DNA from: Kluyveromyces lactis
Taxonomy: Eukaryota > Ascomycota > Saccharomycetes > Saccharomycetales > Saccharomycetaceae
Assembly: GCF_000002515.2 (NCBI RefSeq)
Contig: NC_006041.1
Coordinates: 186,001-250,000 of the forward strand
Length of the DNA stretch: 64,000 nucleotides
Reading direction: 5' to 3'
Each line of letters starts with the position of its first letter. Positions within the stretch are counted from its first letter, which is position 1. Shown here piece by piece: positions 1 through 10,449 of the stretch. The position numbers and the translations under genes are program-made. Below the pieces are notes generated by a model. The model was given only the letters and a program-made list of their open reading frames with translations, did not search any database and was not told the origin of the DNA.

Positions 1-176
1 TCTAACTTGGGCACCAATCTGTATATTCAGCATCATATTAACCGTCGGATGAATGACATATAACAGTGATTAGGTGAGTGACGATAAAACCTGTAGCAAA
101 TGCGGAAGAGTACTTCTAAGTGTAAATATATTATAATACAGTAAATAATAAAAGATCATCTGTTTTTGTTTTCTGG

Positions 177-1475
177 CTAAAATTCGGTTGCATTCTCAAT
201 GGTTATGTCTCTTGCATACTGAGAACCTCCTCTAGTGTCCTTCGCAGCTGCAGTATCTTCTTCGGCGTCACCTTTGTCCTCCGCATCGCGAGGAACGTGA
301 TTGAGTTGAACGCTTGGGGCATATTTAGTATGCTCTAGATTGCTGAAAATATTAAGTAGCACTTTATCCAAATACTCCGGTGTATTGACGTTATACATAT
401 TAGATGGTCTGACATCCAATTTGTAATCAGGGCCATAATATTCGTAGTAATCGTTGTAAGGAAGTTCTTCATCCAAAATCACATTATTCAGAATACCCGT
501 TTCGAAAGCCCATGTACGAGCCACGTTTCGCATTGTATAACCACCACCACCAACAATCATGAGAGGAACACCGAACGATTTCATGTAGTTGACACAGTTT
601 GCGTGACCCTTCATTGAAAGGTTGAAACAACCTAAACGATCGCCGGATAAAGAGTCACCACCGCATTGGAGTACCACGGCAGAAGGTTGGTACCATTCCA
701 TAATTTTACCTATGACTGGTTCAAATACCGATTTGTAAGTGGCATCGTCAATACCGTCCCTTAATGGGACATTCACAGCATAGTATTTACCTTTCCCGAC
801 ACCAGTATCTCTCAATTCACCAGTACCTGGGAAGAATTCCCCATATTTATGGAAAGAACATGTCATAACTCGATCCGTAGTATAAAAAGCTTCTTCTACA
901 CCATCACCGTGATGCACATCAATATCAATATAAAGAACACGAGGATGGTACCTTAACAACTCGATGATACCTAGCACTATATCGTTCAAGTAACAGAACC
1001 CTGAAGCTTCCGATTTTTTGGCATGATGTAAACCACCAGCATAGTTAATGGCAACATCACATTTGCCTCGGTTTAATCTGGCTGCACCCTCCATAGAACC
1101 ACCTCCAGATATACTACAGTACTCGTACAAACCATCAAACACAGGACAATCGTCTCCAACGTTGAATTTCACACTCTCCTTTTGGAACATATCTAAATTA
1201 TCTGGAGTGACTCGAGACAAGAAATCAATATATTCATCGGTATGGAACTGACACATCTCCTGTTTCGTTGCAGGTTTAGCCCTGTAAATTTCCATCTTCT
1301 TATACAAACCGTAATTCATAATCAACGAATGTGTCATTCTTATTCTATGTGGTTTCATAGGATGTCCTGCACCATAAGCATAGTTTCCCACATCAGCATC
1401 ATAAAAGTATGCAACTCGCTTCTTCTCGTTAGCCTTCACCGTTATCGGGTCAAAAGGTTTAGCTTCGTATACCAT
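177..1475 (-). CDS. RPD3: Histone deacetylase Rpd3 (class I)
   Basis: Zinc-dependent lysine deacetylase, catalytic subunit of the nuclear Rpd3L and Rpd3S co-repressor complexes. The 432-residue product is near-colinear with S. cerevisiae Rpd3 (433 residues). Visible catalytic elements are the tandem histidines H150-H151 (GGLHH), the zinc ligands D186 and H188 ([10 protein letters not shown]) and the [11 protein letters not shown] segment. The short C-terminal tail after about residue 380 is acidic and variable, as usual. I start it at the ATG at 1475 ([10 protein letters not shown]), which matches the conserved N terminus. The open frame extends five codons further upstream only through a TTG. 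It is the leftmost gene and is transcribed leftward, tandem with PEX6, in the order known from YNL330C-YNL329C. Confidence 0.98.
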   Translation of the reverse strand: MVYEAKPFDPITVKANEKKRVAYFYDADVGNYAYGAGHPMKPHRIRMTHSLIMNYGLYKKMEIYRAKPATKQEMCQFHTDEYIDFLSRVTPDNLDMFQKESVKFNVGDDCPVFDGLYEYCSISGGGSMEGAARLNRGKCDVAINYAGGLHHAKKSEASGFCYLNDIVLGIIELLRYHPRVLYIDIDVHHGDGVEEAFYTTDRVMTCSFHKYGEFFPGTGELRDTGVGKGKYYAVNVPLRDGIDDATYKSVFEPVIGKIMEWYQPSAVVLQCGGDSLSGDRLGCFNLSMKGHANCVNYMKSFGVPLMIVGGGGYTMRNVARTWAFETGILNNVILDEELPYNDYYEYYGPDYKLDVRPSNMYNVNTPEYLDKVLLNIFSNLEHTKYAPSVQLNHVPRDAEDKGDAEEDTAAAKDTRGGSQYARDITIENATEF

Positions 1476-1813
1476 ACCGTCCACGCACAATTAATCTTAA
1501 TAGTTTCGCTAAGTTGGAGAGCCGGTACAAATTTTTCACCTCTTGTTTATATAGCTTTCTTGGTATGTTTTCGACATAAATCAAGGTTTTAATAGAAATC
1601 ACTACCTTCATTTTTCACCGTCTCCATCAATATAGAATTTCCAAGCAGCTAAAGAAAGAAGAAAAGCCTTAAAGAGATCTGTCATGTTACACGAGTTGAA
1701 GAAGATTAAGAAGTAGACCAACTTTTTACTGACCAGATCATCCTGCATGGATGAGTTAATATATTTGTTATATATGATTTATAATAATATTCGATATGAT
1801 TACTTATTAACGA
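1476..1813. other. Intergenic: RPD3 promoter / PEX6 3' flank
   Basis: 338 bp between the RPD3 start and the PEX6 stop. It must hold the RPD3 promoter and the PEX6 terminator. I see no RNA gene or distinctive motif. Small open frames entering it are read opposite to the flanking genes and look like chance. Confidence 0.6.
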
Positions 1814-4800
1814 TCATTGAGATTCGAAACTACTCTTTAATCTCAAGTAATGTCTTAATTCATCCTCAGAAACACTTGGTATTAGATTCTGTTGAGCAAG
1901 CTCGAAGTCTTGTAATTTTACCACGACCTTCAAGTCATTCTCGTTTGCCACGTTATCAAACCAATACCTCAATGATATATTCTTTTTATTTTCCATGTTA
2001 TACTTCTCCCACTTTTCATCAACTTCACCAGCAACTCTAGTCATAGCGTTTAAAAGGGCATCAGAACACAATGCGTAGAAATCTGCACCTGTATAGTTGA
2101 ACGGACATTTTTTGGCAATATCTAGTATATCGATACCAGATTCTAGTGTGAACTTTCTCGTCAAAGCCTTGATGATATTTGCCTGTTTTTTATCGGTATC
2201 TGATATCCCCAAATATAACATCTTGTCAAACCTACCGGGACGTAATAATGCTTCATCAAGAAGATCTGGCCTATTCGTAGCTCCAATTACGAACACTCCG
2301 TCTCCTCCTGAACTCATTCCGTCTAGTTCTGCCAAAAGTTGAGACACAATACGATCCATAACACCCCCAGAATCTCCCTGATTTCCTCTCTTTGGTGCCA
2401 CGGAATCAAGTTCATCGAAAAAAATGACACATGGCTTAGCATCTCTTGCTTTCTGGAAGACACGTCTAACATTTGCCTCGGATTCACCAATGTACATGTT
2501 AAGAAGTTCAGGCCCTTTAACACTGAAAAAATTTAAAGAGAAGTTAGACGCAATTGCCTTCGCTAACAAGGTTTTACCAGTCCCAGGAGGTCCATAGAAA
2601 AGAATACCACTTCTCTTTTTCATACCAGATGAAAATAGTTCAGGGTGCTTGAGTGGCATATCTATGGTATCCATGATTTCTCCTTTGACCACATCCATCC
2701 CACCAATATCATCCCAAGTCACGTTAGGAATTTTAGGAGCTCCGATAGAGTCTGAGAATCTATCTCTTGCAATATTTATGACTGCAGTTATATCGGTCAT
2801 ATCAATTAGAAGGTCGTTCTGCTTTAGACGTTGGTAACATTTGTACTTGACAGCTTTGACGATTGATCGTATATCCATTGGAGTCAAACCAGCCGATTGA
2901 ACAGATACTGTCTGCAATGGAACATTATGCGATATTAGTGACCTCAGTTTTGGAGTTTGGCTGTTCAAAACATACGGGTCAAAATACCATCGAAACATTT
3001 GTAACCTTTGCTTTTCAGTTGGCACTGGTACATCAATTTCAAATTTTATTCTGGACCTAACTATAGCAGGTATGTTGTCAATGTCATTGGTAGACCCCAC
3101 GAAAACTGTTCCTTTATATTTTGTGGTGTATTCTTCTATTAAGTCTGCCATTTCGACATTCATTTGACGAGCCATTTTGGAGCTTGTATTATCCTGTTGA
3201 TTTTGTTCATCCTCCAGTATGGTCTCCAAGTGAGATAAAAAAATGACTACTTTCTCAACATATGATATAATAGTCTCGATCTTAGCTCTAATATATCCGA
3301 TAGTTTTATTGGTAGCGTCGGAGGTATTCGAGTTGGAGGTTAAACTTAAGCAGTCTACATGAATCAAATGAAACCCAAGTTCAGCACAAACAGAGCGTGT
3401 TAACATTGTTTTACCGACATTTGGAGATGAAGAATGCAGCATTATACTTGTACCAACGTTAACATTCCTTGCAGAACATTTGATTGCCGTATTTAAAATA
3501 TCCTTTAACCTTTTGGCAAAGGGAAATGCATCCTCGTCGTAATGGAATAACGGCGAAAGATTATAAAATCTGTCGTAATCACAGATTGATTTGGGCATCA
3601 ATTCTCTTGAAGTAATTTTGACAGTACTAAGTCTTGTGATAGAGCTGTCTATTATATGATACTCTTCATTTGAGTCACTTTCAATCTCTTCCACTTTGAA
3701 CCAAACTAAGGTGTCATGCTGGCCAGAACGAATATCATCGGTAAACATCGATGCATAATTGGAGTCGAAAGTAATAGGTATTAAGTCACCTACTTTAACA
3801 ATGCGCTGTTTTTCACTAAAATATAATGCTAAATGATGGGAAATAATATCTTGGTAGCGTCTCTGGGCATTAATTTGGCAGCCGATTCTAGATAATGTCA
3901 CAGCATTTGAAACTGAAAATCTATTCAATGCTAGATTAGGCCTCTGTATGATTACTCTGGCATGGTTCATGAATACGTACCTTACCCTGGGGGAGACATA
4001 TAATGAATCACATTCATATTCGTTGGGAGCGAATAAGACGAAAAGTTGAACCAACATTTCCTGCTCTTCAGCAATCACTCTGACAAATGTTCCGCTTGGG
4101 ACACCCAACTGAAGAAGAATATTTGGTTGGACAAATGCGAAAAGGTCGTTGTCAGTTGTATCAGGTTGTGGAGGTGACAAAAATTCTACAGGTACCGGAT
4201 CCAACAATGATTGGATTTTTACATGCAAAGAAAACAAATGATCGAACTCCGTGAACTCATCATTAGACCGCGATTGTTCTACAACATTTGAATCAGGCAC
4301 CAATACTATTTGTGTCTGGTCCGTAAGTATACCGAAATCATTCGAACTTGAAGTCACTTTACAAAATGCCGGATACACGACCTGATTGACATTTAAAACA
4401 GTAATGCCAAACAATAAGTTAAACCTCAAAGTTAAAAATTTCCGTTGCTCTTCTTTTGATAATTGATTTAATTCATTGAAAAGGTCAGGGTTCAATGATA
4501 ACACTAGGTTGTCCAAGTTAGGTAATTGCTGCACATAAGGTTCAATCTCAATTGAACTGAACATAGGTCTGACCTGAGATTGTTTTATGAAGTTTGTTGG
4601 TAGACCAGCTGATCCAAATGGTAGCGAATCGTCATTATCACAATGTGAAATCAGCGCCTGATGGTGCCATTTGTTATACGATGGAAGCGTCAGCTTCACA
4701 TAATTCGGGCTAGCGCTAGAAACCGATTCAGTACCATAAAATTCGGTCCATAGATCTGAGGATAACACAATGGAAGTAGAGATAGCATGAGTAGACTCCA

Positions 4801-4816
4801 AAGATGCAATAACCAT
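1814..4816 (-). CDS. PEX6: Peroxin Pex6, AAA+ ATPase
   Basis: One half of the Pex1-Pex6 heterohexamer that pulls ubiquitinated Pex5 receptor from the peroxisomal membrane. Length is 1000 residues (S. cerevisiae 1030). It has a poorly conserved N-terminal half followed by two AAA cassettes. The first, around residues 460-650, is degenerate: a P-loop of the form SSPNVGKT and no clear acidic Walker B (FLSHLET). The second, around 700-930, is canonical with GPPGTGKT, Walker B FFDELDS and arginine-rich GATNRPDLLDEALLRPGR. An inactive first cassette and active second cassette is the known Pex6 arrangement. The start is the ATG at 4816. Its neighbours RPD3 and MDJ2 match YNL330C-328C. Confidence 0.97.
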   Translation of the reverse strand: MVIASLESTHAISTSIVLSSDLWTEFYGTESVSSASPNYVKLTLPSYNKWHHQALISHCDNDDSLPFGSAGLPTNFIKQSQVRPMFSSIEIEPYVQQLPNLDNLVLSLNPDLFNELNQLSKEEQRKFLTLRFNLLFGITVLNVNQVVYPAFCKVTSSSNDFGILTDQTQIVLVPDSNVVEQSRSNDEFTEFDHLFSLHVKIQSLLDPVPVEFLSPPQPDTTDNDLFAFVQPNILLQLGVPSGTFVRVIAEEQEMLVQLFVLFAPNEYECDSLYVSPRVRYVFMNHARVIIQRPNLALNRFSVSNAVTLSRIGCQINAQRRYQDIISHHLALYFSEKQRIVKVGDLIPITFDSNYASMFTDDIRSGQHDTLVWFKVEEIESDSNEEYHIIDSSITRLSTVKITSRELMPKSICDYDRFYNLSPLFHYDEDAFPFAKRLKDILNTAIKCSARNVNVGTSIMLHSSSPNVGKTMLTRSVCAELGFHLIHVDCLSLTSNSNTSDATNKTIGYIRAKIETIISYVEKVVIFLSHLETILEDEQNQQDNTSSKMARQMNVEMADLIEEYTTKYKGTVFVGSTNDIDNIPAIVRSRIKFEIDVPVPTEKQRLQMFRWYFDPYVLNSQTPKLRSLISHNVPLQTVSVQSAGLTPMDIRSIVKAVKYKCYQRLKQNDLLIDMTDITAVINIARDRFSDSIGAPKIPNVTWDDIGGMDVVKGEIMDTIDMPLKHPELFSSGMKKRSGILFYGPPGTGKTLLAKAIASNFSLNFFSVKGPELLNMYIGESEANVRRVFQKARDAKPCVIFFDELDSVAPKRGNQGDSGGVMDRIVSQLLAELDGMSSGGDGVFVIGATNRPDLLDEALLRPGRFDKMLYLGISDTDKKQANIIKALTRKFTLESGIDILDIAKKCPFNYTGADFYALCSDALLNAMTRVAGEVDEKWEKYNMENKKNISLRYWFDNVANENDLKVVVKLQDFELAQQNLIPSVSEDELRHYLRLKSSFESQ

Positions 4817-5061
4817 AGTGAACGACCCCGTTGATCGAGCGTCAGGACCTTGTCTGTTGGGTATTTCTTCAGATTCTCCAATGTGAAAATTGTTGATGAT
4901 TCACTTGATGTTTTTTCTTGGAGAATCGTTTAATCGTTTAACTAAAAGAATATTTATCTAAGCATTTACATATATATGAAAGCTGGAGCAAGAAATAGAA
5001 AAGAAGAAAAAGCCAGGACTGTATGTGTCTAGCAATTAGAAATGCGGAGGATATGCTAAAT

Positions 5062-5502
5062 TTAATCACGTGGTCCTTTTAGTATTACACTATTTGCTAG
5101 GAGGTCCCTTGCCTGGTTGATTTTGGAAGCGATAAACGGACTTCCACCTTTATCTGGATGATTCATAATCATCGCTCTTCGATGTTTCTGTCTCAACAAC
5201 CTTTCATCGAGCGCTTCAATCTCCCGGGCTGAAATGCCCAATATCAGCAATGCTTCGGTCTCTGACATCTTGTCATAAAACCCTCCCGGGTATCTATCTA
5301 ATTTCGTTAATAGTTCTGGAGATAATCTCGTTCTATATTTTGATCCAAACTGATCCAAATCCTTAAACGGAATATGAATGTTATTAAACTGCGCAATCAT
5401 CAGTGGTGTCAAGCGACAGTACTTATCCCATGCTCGTAGCCCAGAACGAGCAACCACGGCAATCGTGGTTATTCCAATACCGACAATAATAGGCAAAACC
5501 AT
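5062..5502 (-). CDS. MDJ2: Mitochondrial J-protein Mdj2
   Basis: Inner-membrane J-protein that stimulates mitochondrial Hsp70 in the presequence translocase import motor (Pam18 relative). The 146-residue product has the same length as S. cerevisiae Mdj2. One membrane segment spans about residues 3-19, and a C-terminal J-domain carries the HPD triad at residues 115-117 (MNHPDKGGSP). I chose the ATG at 5502 (MVLPIIVG), which matches the family. The frame continues four codons upstream only via a TTG. The C-terminal codons overlap a CACGTG hexamer, which is probably coincidence. It sits tandem with PEX6 and RPD3. Confidence 0.96.
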   Translation of the reverse strand: MVLPIIVGIGITTIAVVARSGLRAWDKYCRLTPLMIAQFNNIHIPFKDLDQFGSKYRTRLSPELLTKLDRYPGGFYDKMSETEALLILGISAREIEALDERLLRQKHRRAMIMNHPDKGGSPFIASKINQARDLLANSVILKGPRD

Positions 5503-6023
5503 TGCATGTACCAAGAACGTATAAAAAAAACAGGCACAAGAAAGGAACGGTCTTTAAAAGTAGAATGTTCGTATCCTTCCCTGCAAGTATATCGTGATGT
5601 ATACAAAAGAATGTGACGGTTAGCTCAATGCAATATCGAAATAAAATGGTCTTATTAAGACTTTTGGAATGTGCTCACCGTCTGATATAACTAAAACGCT
5701 TAATTAAAGTGCACACACTCACAGGCACGCATAGTATTTCAGGTTTCCGCAGATTCACTCTAAGATACTTAGCACAGATACTCTGTTCCTGAGCCCCTGA
5801 CCCCCTGACCCTAGATTCGTTTAACGATTTTTCCTCTCTTGTGCTCAGTATATCAAATCTCATCTCATCTCATTTCTTTCATGAGGAAGTATTTCAGTTT
5901 TTGTTCTTTTCCCAGAGTAATAGAATATATCGTTTTTAACCTTCAACAAAAATACCACCCATTCACCACATACCTTCTTTTCTCACTTAAACAATTGAGA
6001 TTTTCAAAATTCTGCATGCGTAA

Positions 6024-6031
6024 TGCTGGTT
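6024..6031 (-). promoter_or_regulatory. Swi5/Ace2-type site (TGCTGGTT)
   Basis: TGCTGGTT, i.e. AACCAGCA on the minus strand, matches the core RRCCAGCR recognised by Swi5 and Ace2 in S. cerevisiae. It lies about 0.7 kb upstream of EGT2, a classic Swi5-dependent early-G1 gene. The match is by eye; function is inferred. Confidence 0.45.
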
Positions 6032-6151
6032 GGTTCCCCTAAATTGGGAGACAAAGTACCTTAATGTAGAAATAGCGGTAGATCCTCGAGACAAGTTTTT
6101 CATTTTAAGGTTGGATCACTTTTTTTTTTAACAGCTTCTCGCAATATCAGA

Positions 6152-6159
6152 AACCAGCA
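6152..6159 (+). promoter_or_regulatory. Swi5/Ace2-type site (AACCAGCA)
   Basis: AACCAGCA is a full match to the Swi5/Ace2 consensus RRCCAGCR, about 0.6 kb upstream of EGT2 and the best of the three copies in this promoter. Binding is inferred from the known control of S. cerevisiae EGT2. Confidence 0.5.
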
Positions 6160-6296
6160 ATTTTATGATGAGTTGGGATTTGAATGAAATGGAGATTGGT
6201 AGCAGCTCTGCATTCATGTGTGATAGATAATGGGGGAATACGGATTTGAGTTTGGTGCCTGCCGGGCATTTGTGTAAAGGAGTTTTTTCTTGAAAA

Positions 6297-6303
6297 TGCT
6301 GGG
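6297..6303 (-). promoter_or_regulatory. Swi5/Ace2-type core (TGCTGGG)
   Basis: TGCTGGG fits the shorter KGCTGR description of Ace2/Swi5 sites, about 0.45 kb upstream of EGT2. It is weaker than the other two copies and could be chance by itself. Confidence 0.35.
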
Positions 6304-6581
6304 TATGATTGCATTTACTTTCTCTTTGTTAGTATTTTCAATGGTGCTGCCAAATTTGCAATTCCGTAGCACGATTGATCCTGTAAGAACAATGTATGAT
6401 CTGATTTGACGCAGATCCAAGGCACCGTTGATAGATGGGAAGTGAATTTAGGATTGTGTGATGGGGCCCAGCAATTTTTTACCCATTTTGCAAGCCATTA
6501 TATTACACAATGGCCCTGTGTACCTGCTTGCTGTTTTGATTGTGATTTATTTATTTATGTTTTGAAGAATCAGGCTTGCTG

Positions 6582-6589
6582 TATATAAA
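6582..6589 (+). promoter_or_regulatory. TATA box of EGT2
   Basis: TATATAAA about 160 bp upstream of the EGT2 start codon. A consensus TATA element at this distance is usual for a strongly regulated yeast gene. Confidence 0.6.
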
Positions 6590-6746
6590 CCAAAGCCAAA
6601 TGGCAGGAATTTCAGTTGTTATGTTTTATTGTTTCATCACTAAGTTGTCAAATTCTTGTATTCTTGATTCGGTCAACTTAGATCAACCAACTTCCAAACC
6701 AATCGCATTCCATTGAAAGACCATACATTAAAACTAAGAATCGATT

Positions 6747-8939
6747 ATGGTTGCTTTAAGATATTTGATCACGGGTGTGTTATTCACTGCCGTCTCTGCT
6801 AGGTATAGTAATGATACTTCGGTTGTATCATCATCCATTGCATCAACAATTTCATCGTCGTCTTCACTGTGGTCGGAATCTTCTTCATTATCACAGGTTT
6901 CGTCTAGTGACATACCAGTTTTGCCATCTTCCTCAAGTATTGACTACTCTTCGGTAACAGATAACTCTACCACTTCTGATGTGAGCCCTGTGACTTCTTC
7001 AGAAATCCCATCGCACACTACGTCTTCAAACAGCTCTTCGGTAACTTTTACTTCCACATCTACTTCGGACATATCAATTAGTACTCCATCAGCGGCTATC
7101 GAAACCGTTCAAGTGTTTGATACGCTGAGTCAGTCTCAAATATCAAGCAATCCAAACAATTGGTTTGTCATTAACGTTGACATTTCTGTCACAGCAGGCT
7201 TCACTGGTGACTTGTTTTTAACTGTTCCAGATCAATTCAGCAACTTCCCAGAAGGTATTTACGAAGTCCTGGCAGATGAAGACGTTATCGGTTCCGTTTC
7301 TCATAATTCTTCTGGTGTATTCAAGGTTAGCTTTGAAGATGTTGCTGAAGATTACTATGGATCTTTCAACTTCTTGACCAAACTGGCAGATAAGCCAAGC
7401 GAACCAACCACTGTTGATTACAGTTTCGAAGTTTACTCTGGTCCAACTTTTTCAAGTACTTTGACTTTTGAGACAAAGAGTTACACAGTATCCACCGTTG
7501 ACACTGGTATTGATGAATTTGGTCGTCCATACTTTGCCGTAGACATACCATACAATGAATATTCAGGGGAATTGGAGTTCACTTCCGTAGCTGAAAGTGA
7601 CTACGAGTTCGTTGCCTCTTATTTCCAAATTGTTACTGCTGTTGACTCTTTCAAAAACCCAACCGCTGCTTCTAATGTGACTGCTGCTAAGAGCAATTCA
7701 GATGAATCCACTATTTCCTACTCCTTCAGCTCTAGCGTATCTGGTGGCCAAGCGTTGCGTATTATTTACTTTTTATCCGCTGACGCTGGTACTACTACTT
7801 TGAAGAATGTTGCTCAATTGACTTATCCAAATTTGAGCGTGTACAAGAGAGATATATCGATTATTTTTGAGACTACTGCTTACTTGGAGCCAGTTTCCAA
7901 CATTGAATTGAGTGGCATCAACTCAATTACTGTTTTGACCAGCAATGTAGACAACAATAACTCCACTTCCACTTCCACTTCCACTTCTATCCCAACTTCT
8001 ACTATCACTTCAACTAACATTACATCCTCTATGCCAACCGTGACTTCTGTTTCCACATACAGTAACGAATCACTCACATATACTGTTATTACGAGGACAC
8101 AAGATGGTGAAGTCACTGAAATTACTCAATTGGTTCCTGTGTCAACCCTATCATCCTCTTCTACATCATCCGCTTCATTTGAAAACACTACTTCGACTGC
8201 AAGGACATCCTCTGCCAGCAGTGACAATTCTCATTCTAAATCTTTGACCTCTTCCTCTGCCTCAAGCGAAGAGACTTCTGCGACACTCAGTAAAGACTCT
8301 GATTCCAAATTCGAGACTTCTTCTACTTCAACTGAAGAACCCACTTCGTCCAGAAGTAAAGATTCTCAATCTACATCTTTGACTTCTTCTTTCGCTCCAG
8401 TTGAAGAAACCTCCTCAAGCAAAAGTAGAGAAACCAGTTCCAAATTAACTTCGAACTCTTCTGAAGATGTTCCATCGTCATACGCTACTGTTGTTACTGA
8501 AACGGTCCATGGCAGAACTTCGACATATACATCATGGGTTTCCAGTTGTACAGCATGCCAAAAAACTGATACACTAGAAACTACCTCCCATACTGAAACC
8601 GCGATCCGTACTAATACTCCATCTACTGAAATAACCAATTTCCAAACCTTTACGAGCTTGGAAAGTAGAACTTTAAGCGGTGAAGAGACAGAAATTGGTT
8701 CGTTTGTGCCAGTTACAACTTTAGCGACAGATGTCGGAGATGCTGCAGAGAAAACTCAAACCTCTTTAAGAACATCCACCAGAGGTGAAGAGGTTTCAAC
8801 CCTTCTACAATTCTTGGGTGCTTCTACATCATCTGCTGAACAAACACAAGCCGTAGTATCGCAATATTCCGGCTTTGCTAACCGTGTCGAATACGGCTTC
8901 GGAAGTCTATTCATTGCTATTTTGGCAATTATAATATGA
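6747..8939 (+). CDS. EGT2: GPI-anchored cell-wall protein, Egt2-like
   Basis: Cell-wall glycoprotein needed for timely mother-daughter separation. The 730-residue product starts with a cleavable signal peptide (hydrophobic about 5-18, cleavage near VSA-R). A Ser/Thr-rich stretch follows to about residue 115, then a globular region (about 120-400) with little low complexity. A long Ser/Thr-rich stalk (about 400-690) has two conserved-looking inserts: YTVITRTQDGEVTEI and a TVVTETVHGRTSTYTSW segment followed by a C-x2-C pair. The last about 18 residues are hydrophobic, typical of GPI attachment. It is shorter than S. cerevisiae Egt2 (1041), mostly through fewer stalk repeats. Identity rests on domain layout plus synteny with YNL327W, between MDJ2 and PFA3. 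Confidence 0.88.
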   Translation: MVALRYLITGVLFTAVSARYSNDTSVVSSSIASTISSSSSLWSESSSLSQVSSSDIPVLPSSSSIDYSSVTDNSTTSDVSPVTSSEIPSHTTSSNSSSVTFTSTSTSDISISTPSAAIETVQVFDTLSQSQISSNPNNWFVINVDISVTAGFTGDLFLTVPDQFSNFPEGIYEVLADEDVIGSVSHNSSGVFKVSFEDVAEDYYGSFNFLTKLADKPSEPTTVDYSFEVYSGPTFSSTLTFETKSYTVSTVDTGIDEFGRPYFAVDIPYNEYSGELEFTSVAESDYEFVASYFQIVTAVDSFKNPTAASNVTAAKSNSDESTISYSFSSSVSGGQALRIIYFLSADAGTTTLKNVAQLTYPNLSVYKRDISIIFETTAYLEPVSNIELSGINSITVLTSNVDNNNSTSTSTSTSIPTSTITSTNITSSMPTVTSVSTYSNESLTYTVITRTQDGEVTEITQLVPVSTLSSSSTSSASFENTTSTARTSSASSDNSHSKSLTSSSASSEETSATLSKDSDSKFETSSTSTEEPTSSRSKDSQSTSLTSSFAPVEETSSSKSRETSSKLTSNSSEDVPSSYATVVTETVHGRTSTYTSWVSSCTACQKTDTLETTSHTETAIRTNTPSTEITNFQTFTSLESRTLSGEETEIGSFVPVTTLATDVGDAAEKTQTSLRTSTRGEEVSTLLQFLGASTSSAEQTQAVVSQYSGFANRVEYGFGSLFIAILAIII
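7962..7987 (+). repeat. CCACTT hexanucleotide microsatellite in EGT2
   Basis: Four tandem CCACTT units, encoding alternating Ser-Thr in the EGT2 stalk. In-frame hexamers allow length change without frameshift, a common source of stalk length variation in yeast wall proteins. Confidence 0.85.
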
Positions 8940-9184
8940 TTTCTTTAGTCTGCCCTTTTTTCATTGGTAGAAGCATTTAATGACTTATTTTGACTTATTT
9001 TAGCATCCTTCGTTAGTATTTTATACAGTTGTAACAATCATGATATTTAGTTTTTGGATTTAAAACTCATCTTATTTAAATACACTAAGTGGGTCCTTCT
9101 CATGGCTCTTTAAAGTGATTCCTTATCATCATGAGCTTACGCCCGATAGTGAAATTCTGGACGTAAAAAGAATAACTTGATTCA

Positions 9185-10162
9185 TTAGATGTGTTCTATC
9201 GACGGTCTTAGAGTTAGTCTCGTAATCAAACGTTGCTGCAAGTTCACGCTTTCGCGATATATTCTATATGTATCACTCTGAACCGGAAAAAACAAACCTT
9301 GATTTGCATATGGATCAAATGGATCATCAGCTCTTACCTGGATTGGTAAAAGTAATTCCGCCCAACTGGCACCCATCACGCAATTGAAATTTGCAGACCT
9401 AGATCCCAAATCAAAAACATTGTCAACTGATCCCATATTGCAATTAATACTATCTCCATATATTTCTAGATCATGTCTGATATTACCCCATTCGTACTGC
9501 TCTATAGTAGTCTCATTTTTAGTGACAAGCCATATTGTGTAGGTGGTAAATGCAAAAGTGGCTATTGCGGCAATGACGCTAAGTACCCATACAACCAGTA
9601 GATGGAGGTCCAATAATTCTGATTTATATTTCATCTGTCTGAACCAGCTGTACAATTGAGCAGACGTCATCAGTAGAACATATAAAGAGTATACTGTAGT
9701 ATATGCTAGGAACTGGACAAAGAATTTTTGGTTCCTGAATCCGACACAAGAAGCGAACCAAGGACAATGATGATCCATTTTTAAGAAGCATTTATTACAC
9801 TTTGAGCAATGATGACATCTATCAGGTTTCCAGATCTCACACGTTTGACAAAATCTAAAAGATCCGTCTCTCTTCACGAAGATACAATTATCTTTTATTA
9901 TGTCCGGAGGCTGCTCTGTCCTGTTCAATACATTATCTATACTTTGGATTTTGAGAAAGGAATATTCTAATGGACTTCCAGCACCCACTCGTATAATCTT
10001 CCAATAAGTGTACAACGCAAAAGATGACAGAGTAATCAGTAGCACTACATTCACGATTCTTGGTAATATATCAATTCTGCTGAAGCAAATACAACATGTG
10101 TAAAGTATTAGAAAGTTACTGAGGGCTTTTGGAAAATAAAACCCAATCCTATCGAGTAGCAT
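9185..10162 (-). CDS. PFA3: DHHC palmitoyltransferase Pfa3
   Basis: Vacuolar protein S-acyltransferase; in S. cerevisiae it palmitoylates Vac8. The 325-residue product has four predicted membrane segments (about 9-29, 36-54, 148-170 and 185-208). The cysteine-rich domain lies between segments two and three: RFCQTCEIWKPDRCHHCSKC with catalytic DHHC at residues 130-133. The start is the ATG at 10162. It corresponds in position to YNL326C. Its promoter is shared divergently with RRP40 (287-bp gap). Confidence 0.96.
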   Translation of the reverse strand: MLLDRIGFYFPKALSNFLILYTCCICFSRIDILPRIVNVVLLITLSSFALYTYWKIIRVGAGSPLEYSFLKIQSIDNVLNRTEQPPDIIKDNCIFVKRDGSFRFCQTCEIWKPDRCHHCSKCNKCFLKMDHHCPWFASCVGFRNQKFFVQFLAYTTVYSLYVLLMTSAQLYSWFRQMKYKSELLDLHLLVVWVLSVIAAIATFAFTTYTIWLVTKNETTIEQYEWGNIRHDLEIYGDSINCNMGSVDNVFDLGSRSANFNCVMGASWAELLLPIQVRADDPFDPYANQGLFFPVQSDTYRIYRESVNLQQRLITRLTLRPSIEHI

Positions 10163-10449
10163 CGCATTTCAATACAGTGTCTGTAGGTGCCACTAGATAG
10201 GTTGCCTGTTGTTGACCTCACCAATGAATGACTATTAATTCAAGCCCGAATTAGCTCATATTTTAGAGTTACATGATTCTCTGTTTCATTTGTTTCTTCT
10301 TTCATGTTACTGAAAGTATAATATACGAAAATTTTAAGTTGAAGATACGTCTATTTTTGCAAGCGATGAGCTACCATTACTTTCAAAGGGGAATAAACAA
10401 GGCTGTATAATAAGCCAGATCTGTCGAGACTCATCACATTAGGACTGAA

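Larger units (their letters stand above)
5503..6746. other. Intergenic: MDJ2/EGT2 divergent promoter region
   Basis: 1244 bp without a supportable gene, unusually long for this window. It holds the short MDJ2 promoter and a long EGT2 promoter with three Swi5/Ace2-type sites and a TATA box (listed separately). A T tract lies at about 6119-6129. No tRNA or box C/D signature was found. The small open frames inside lack any recognisable protein character. Confidence 0.6.
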
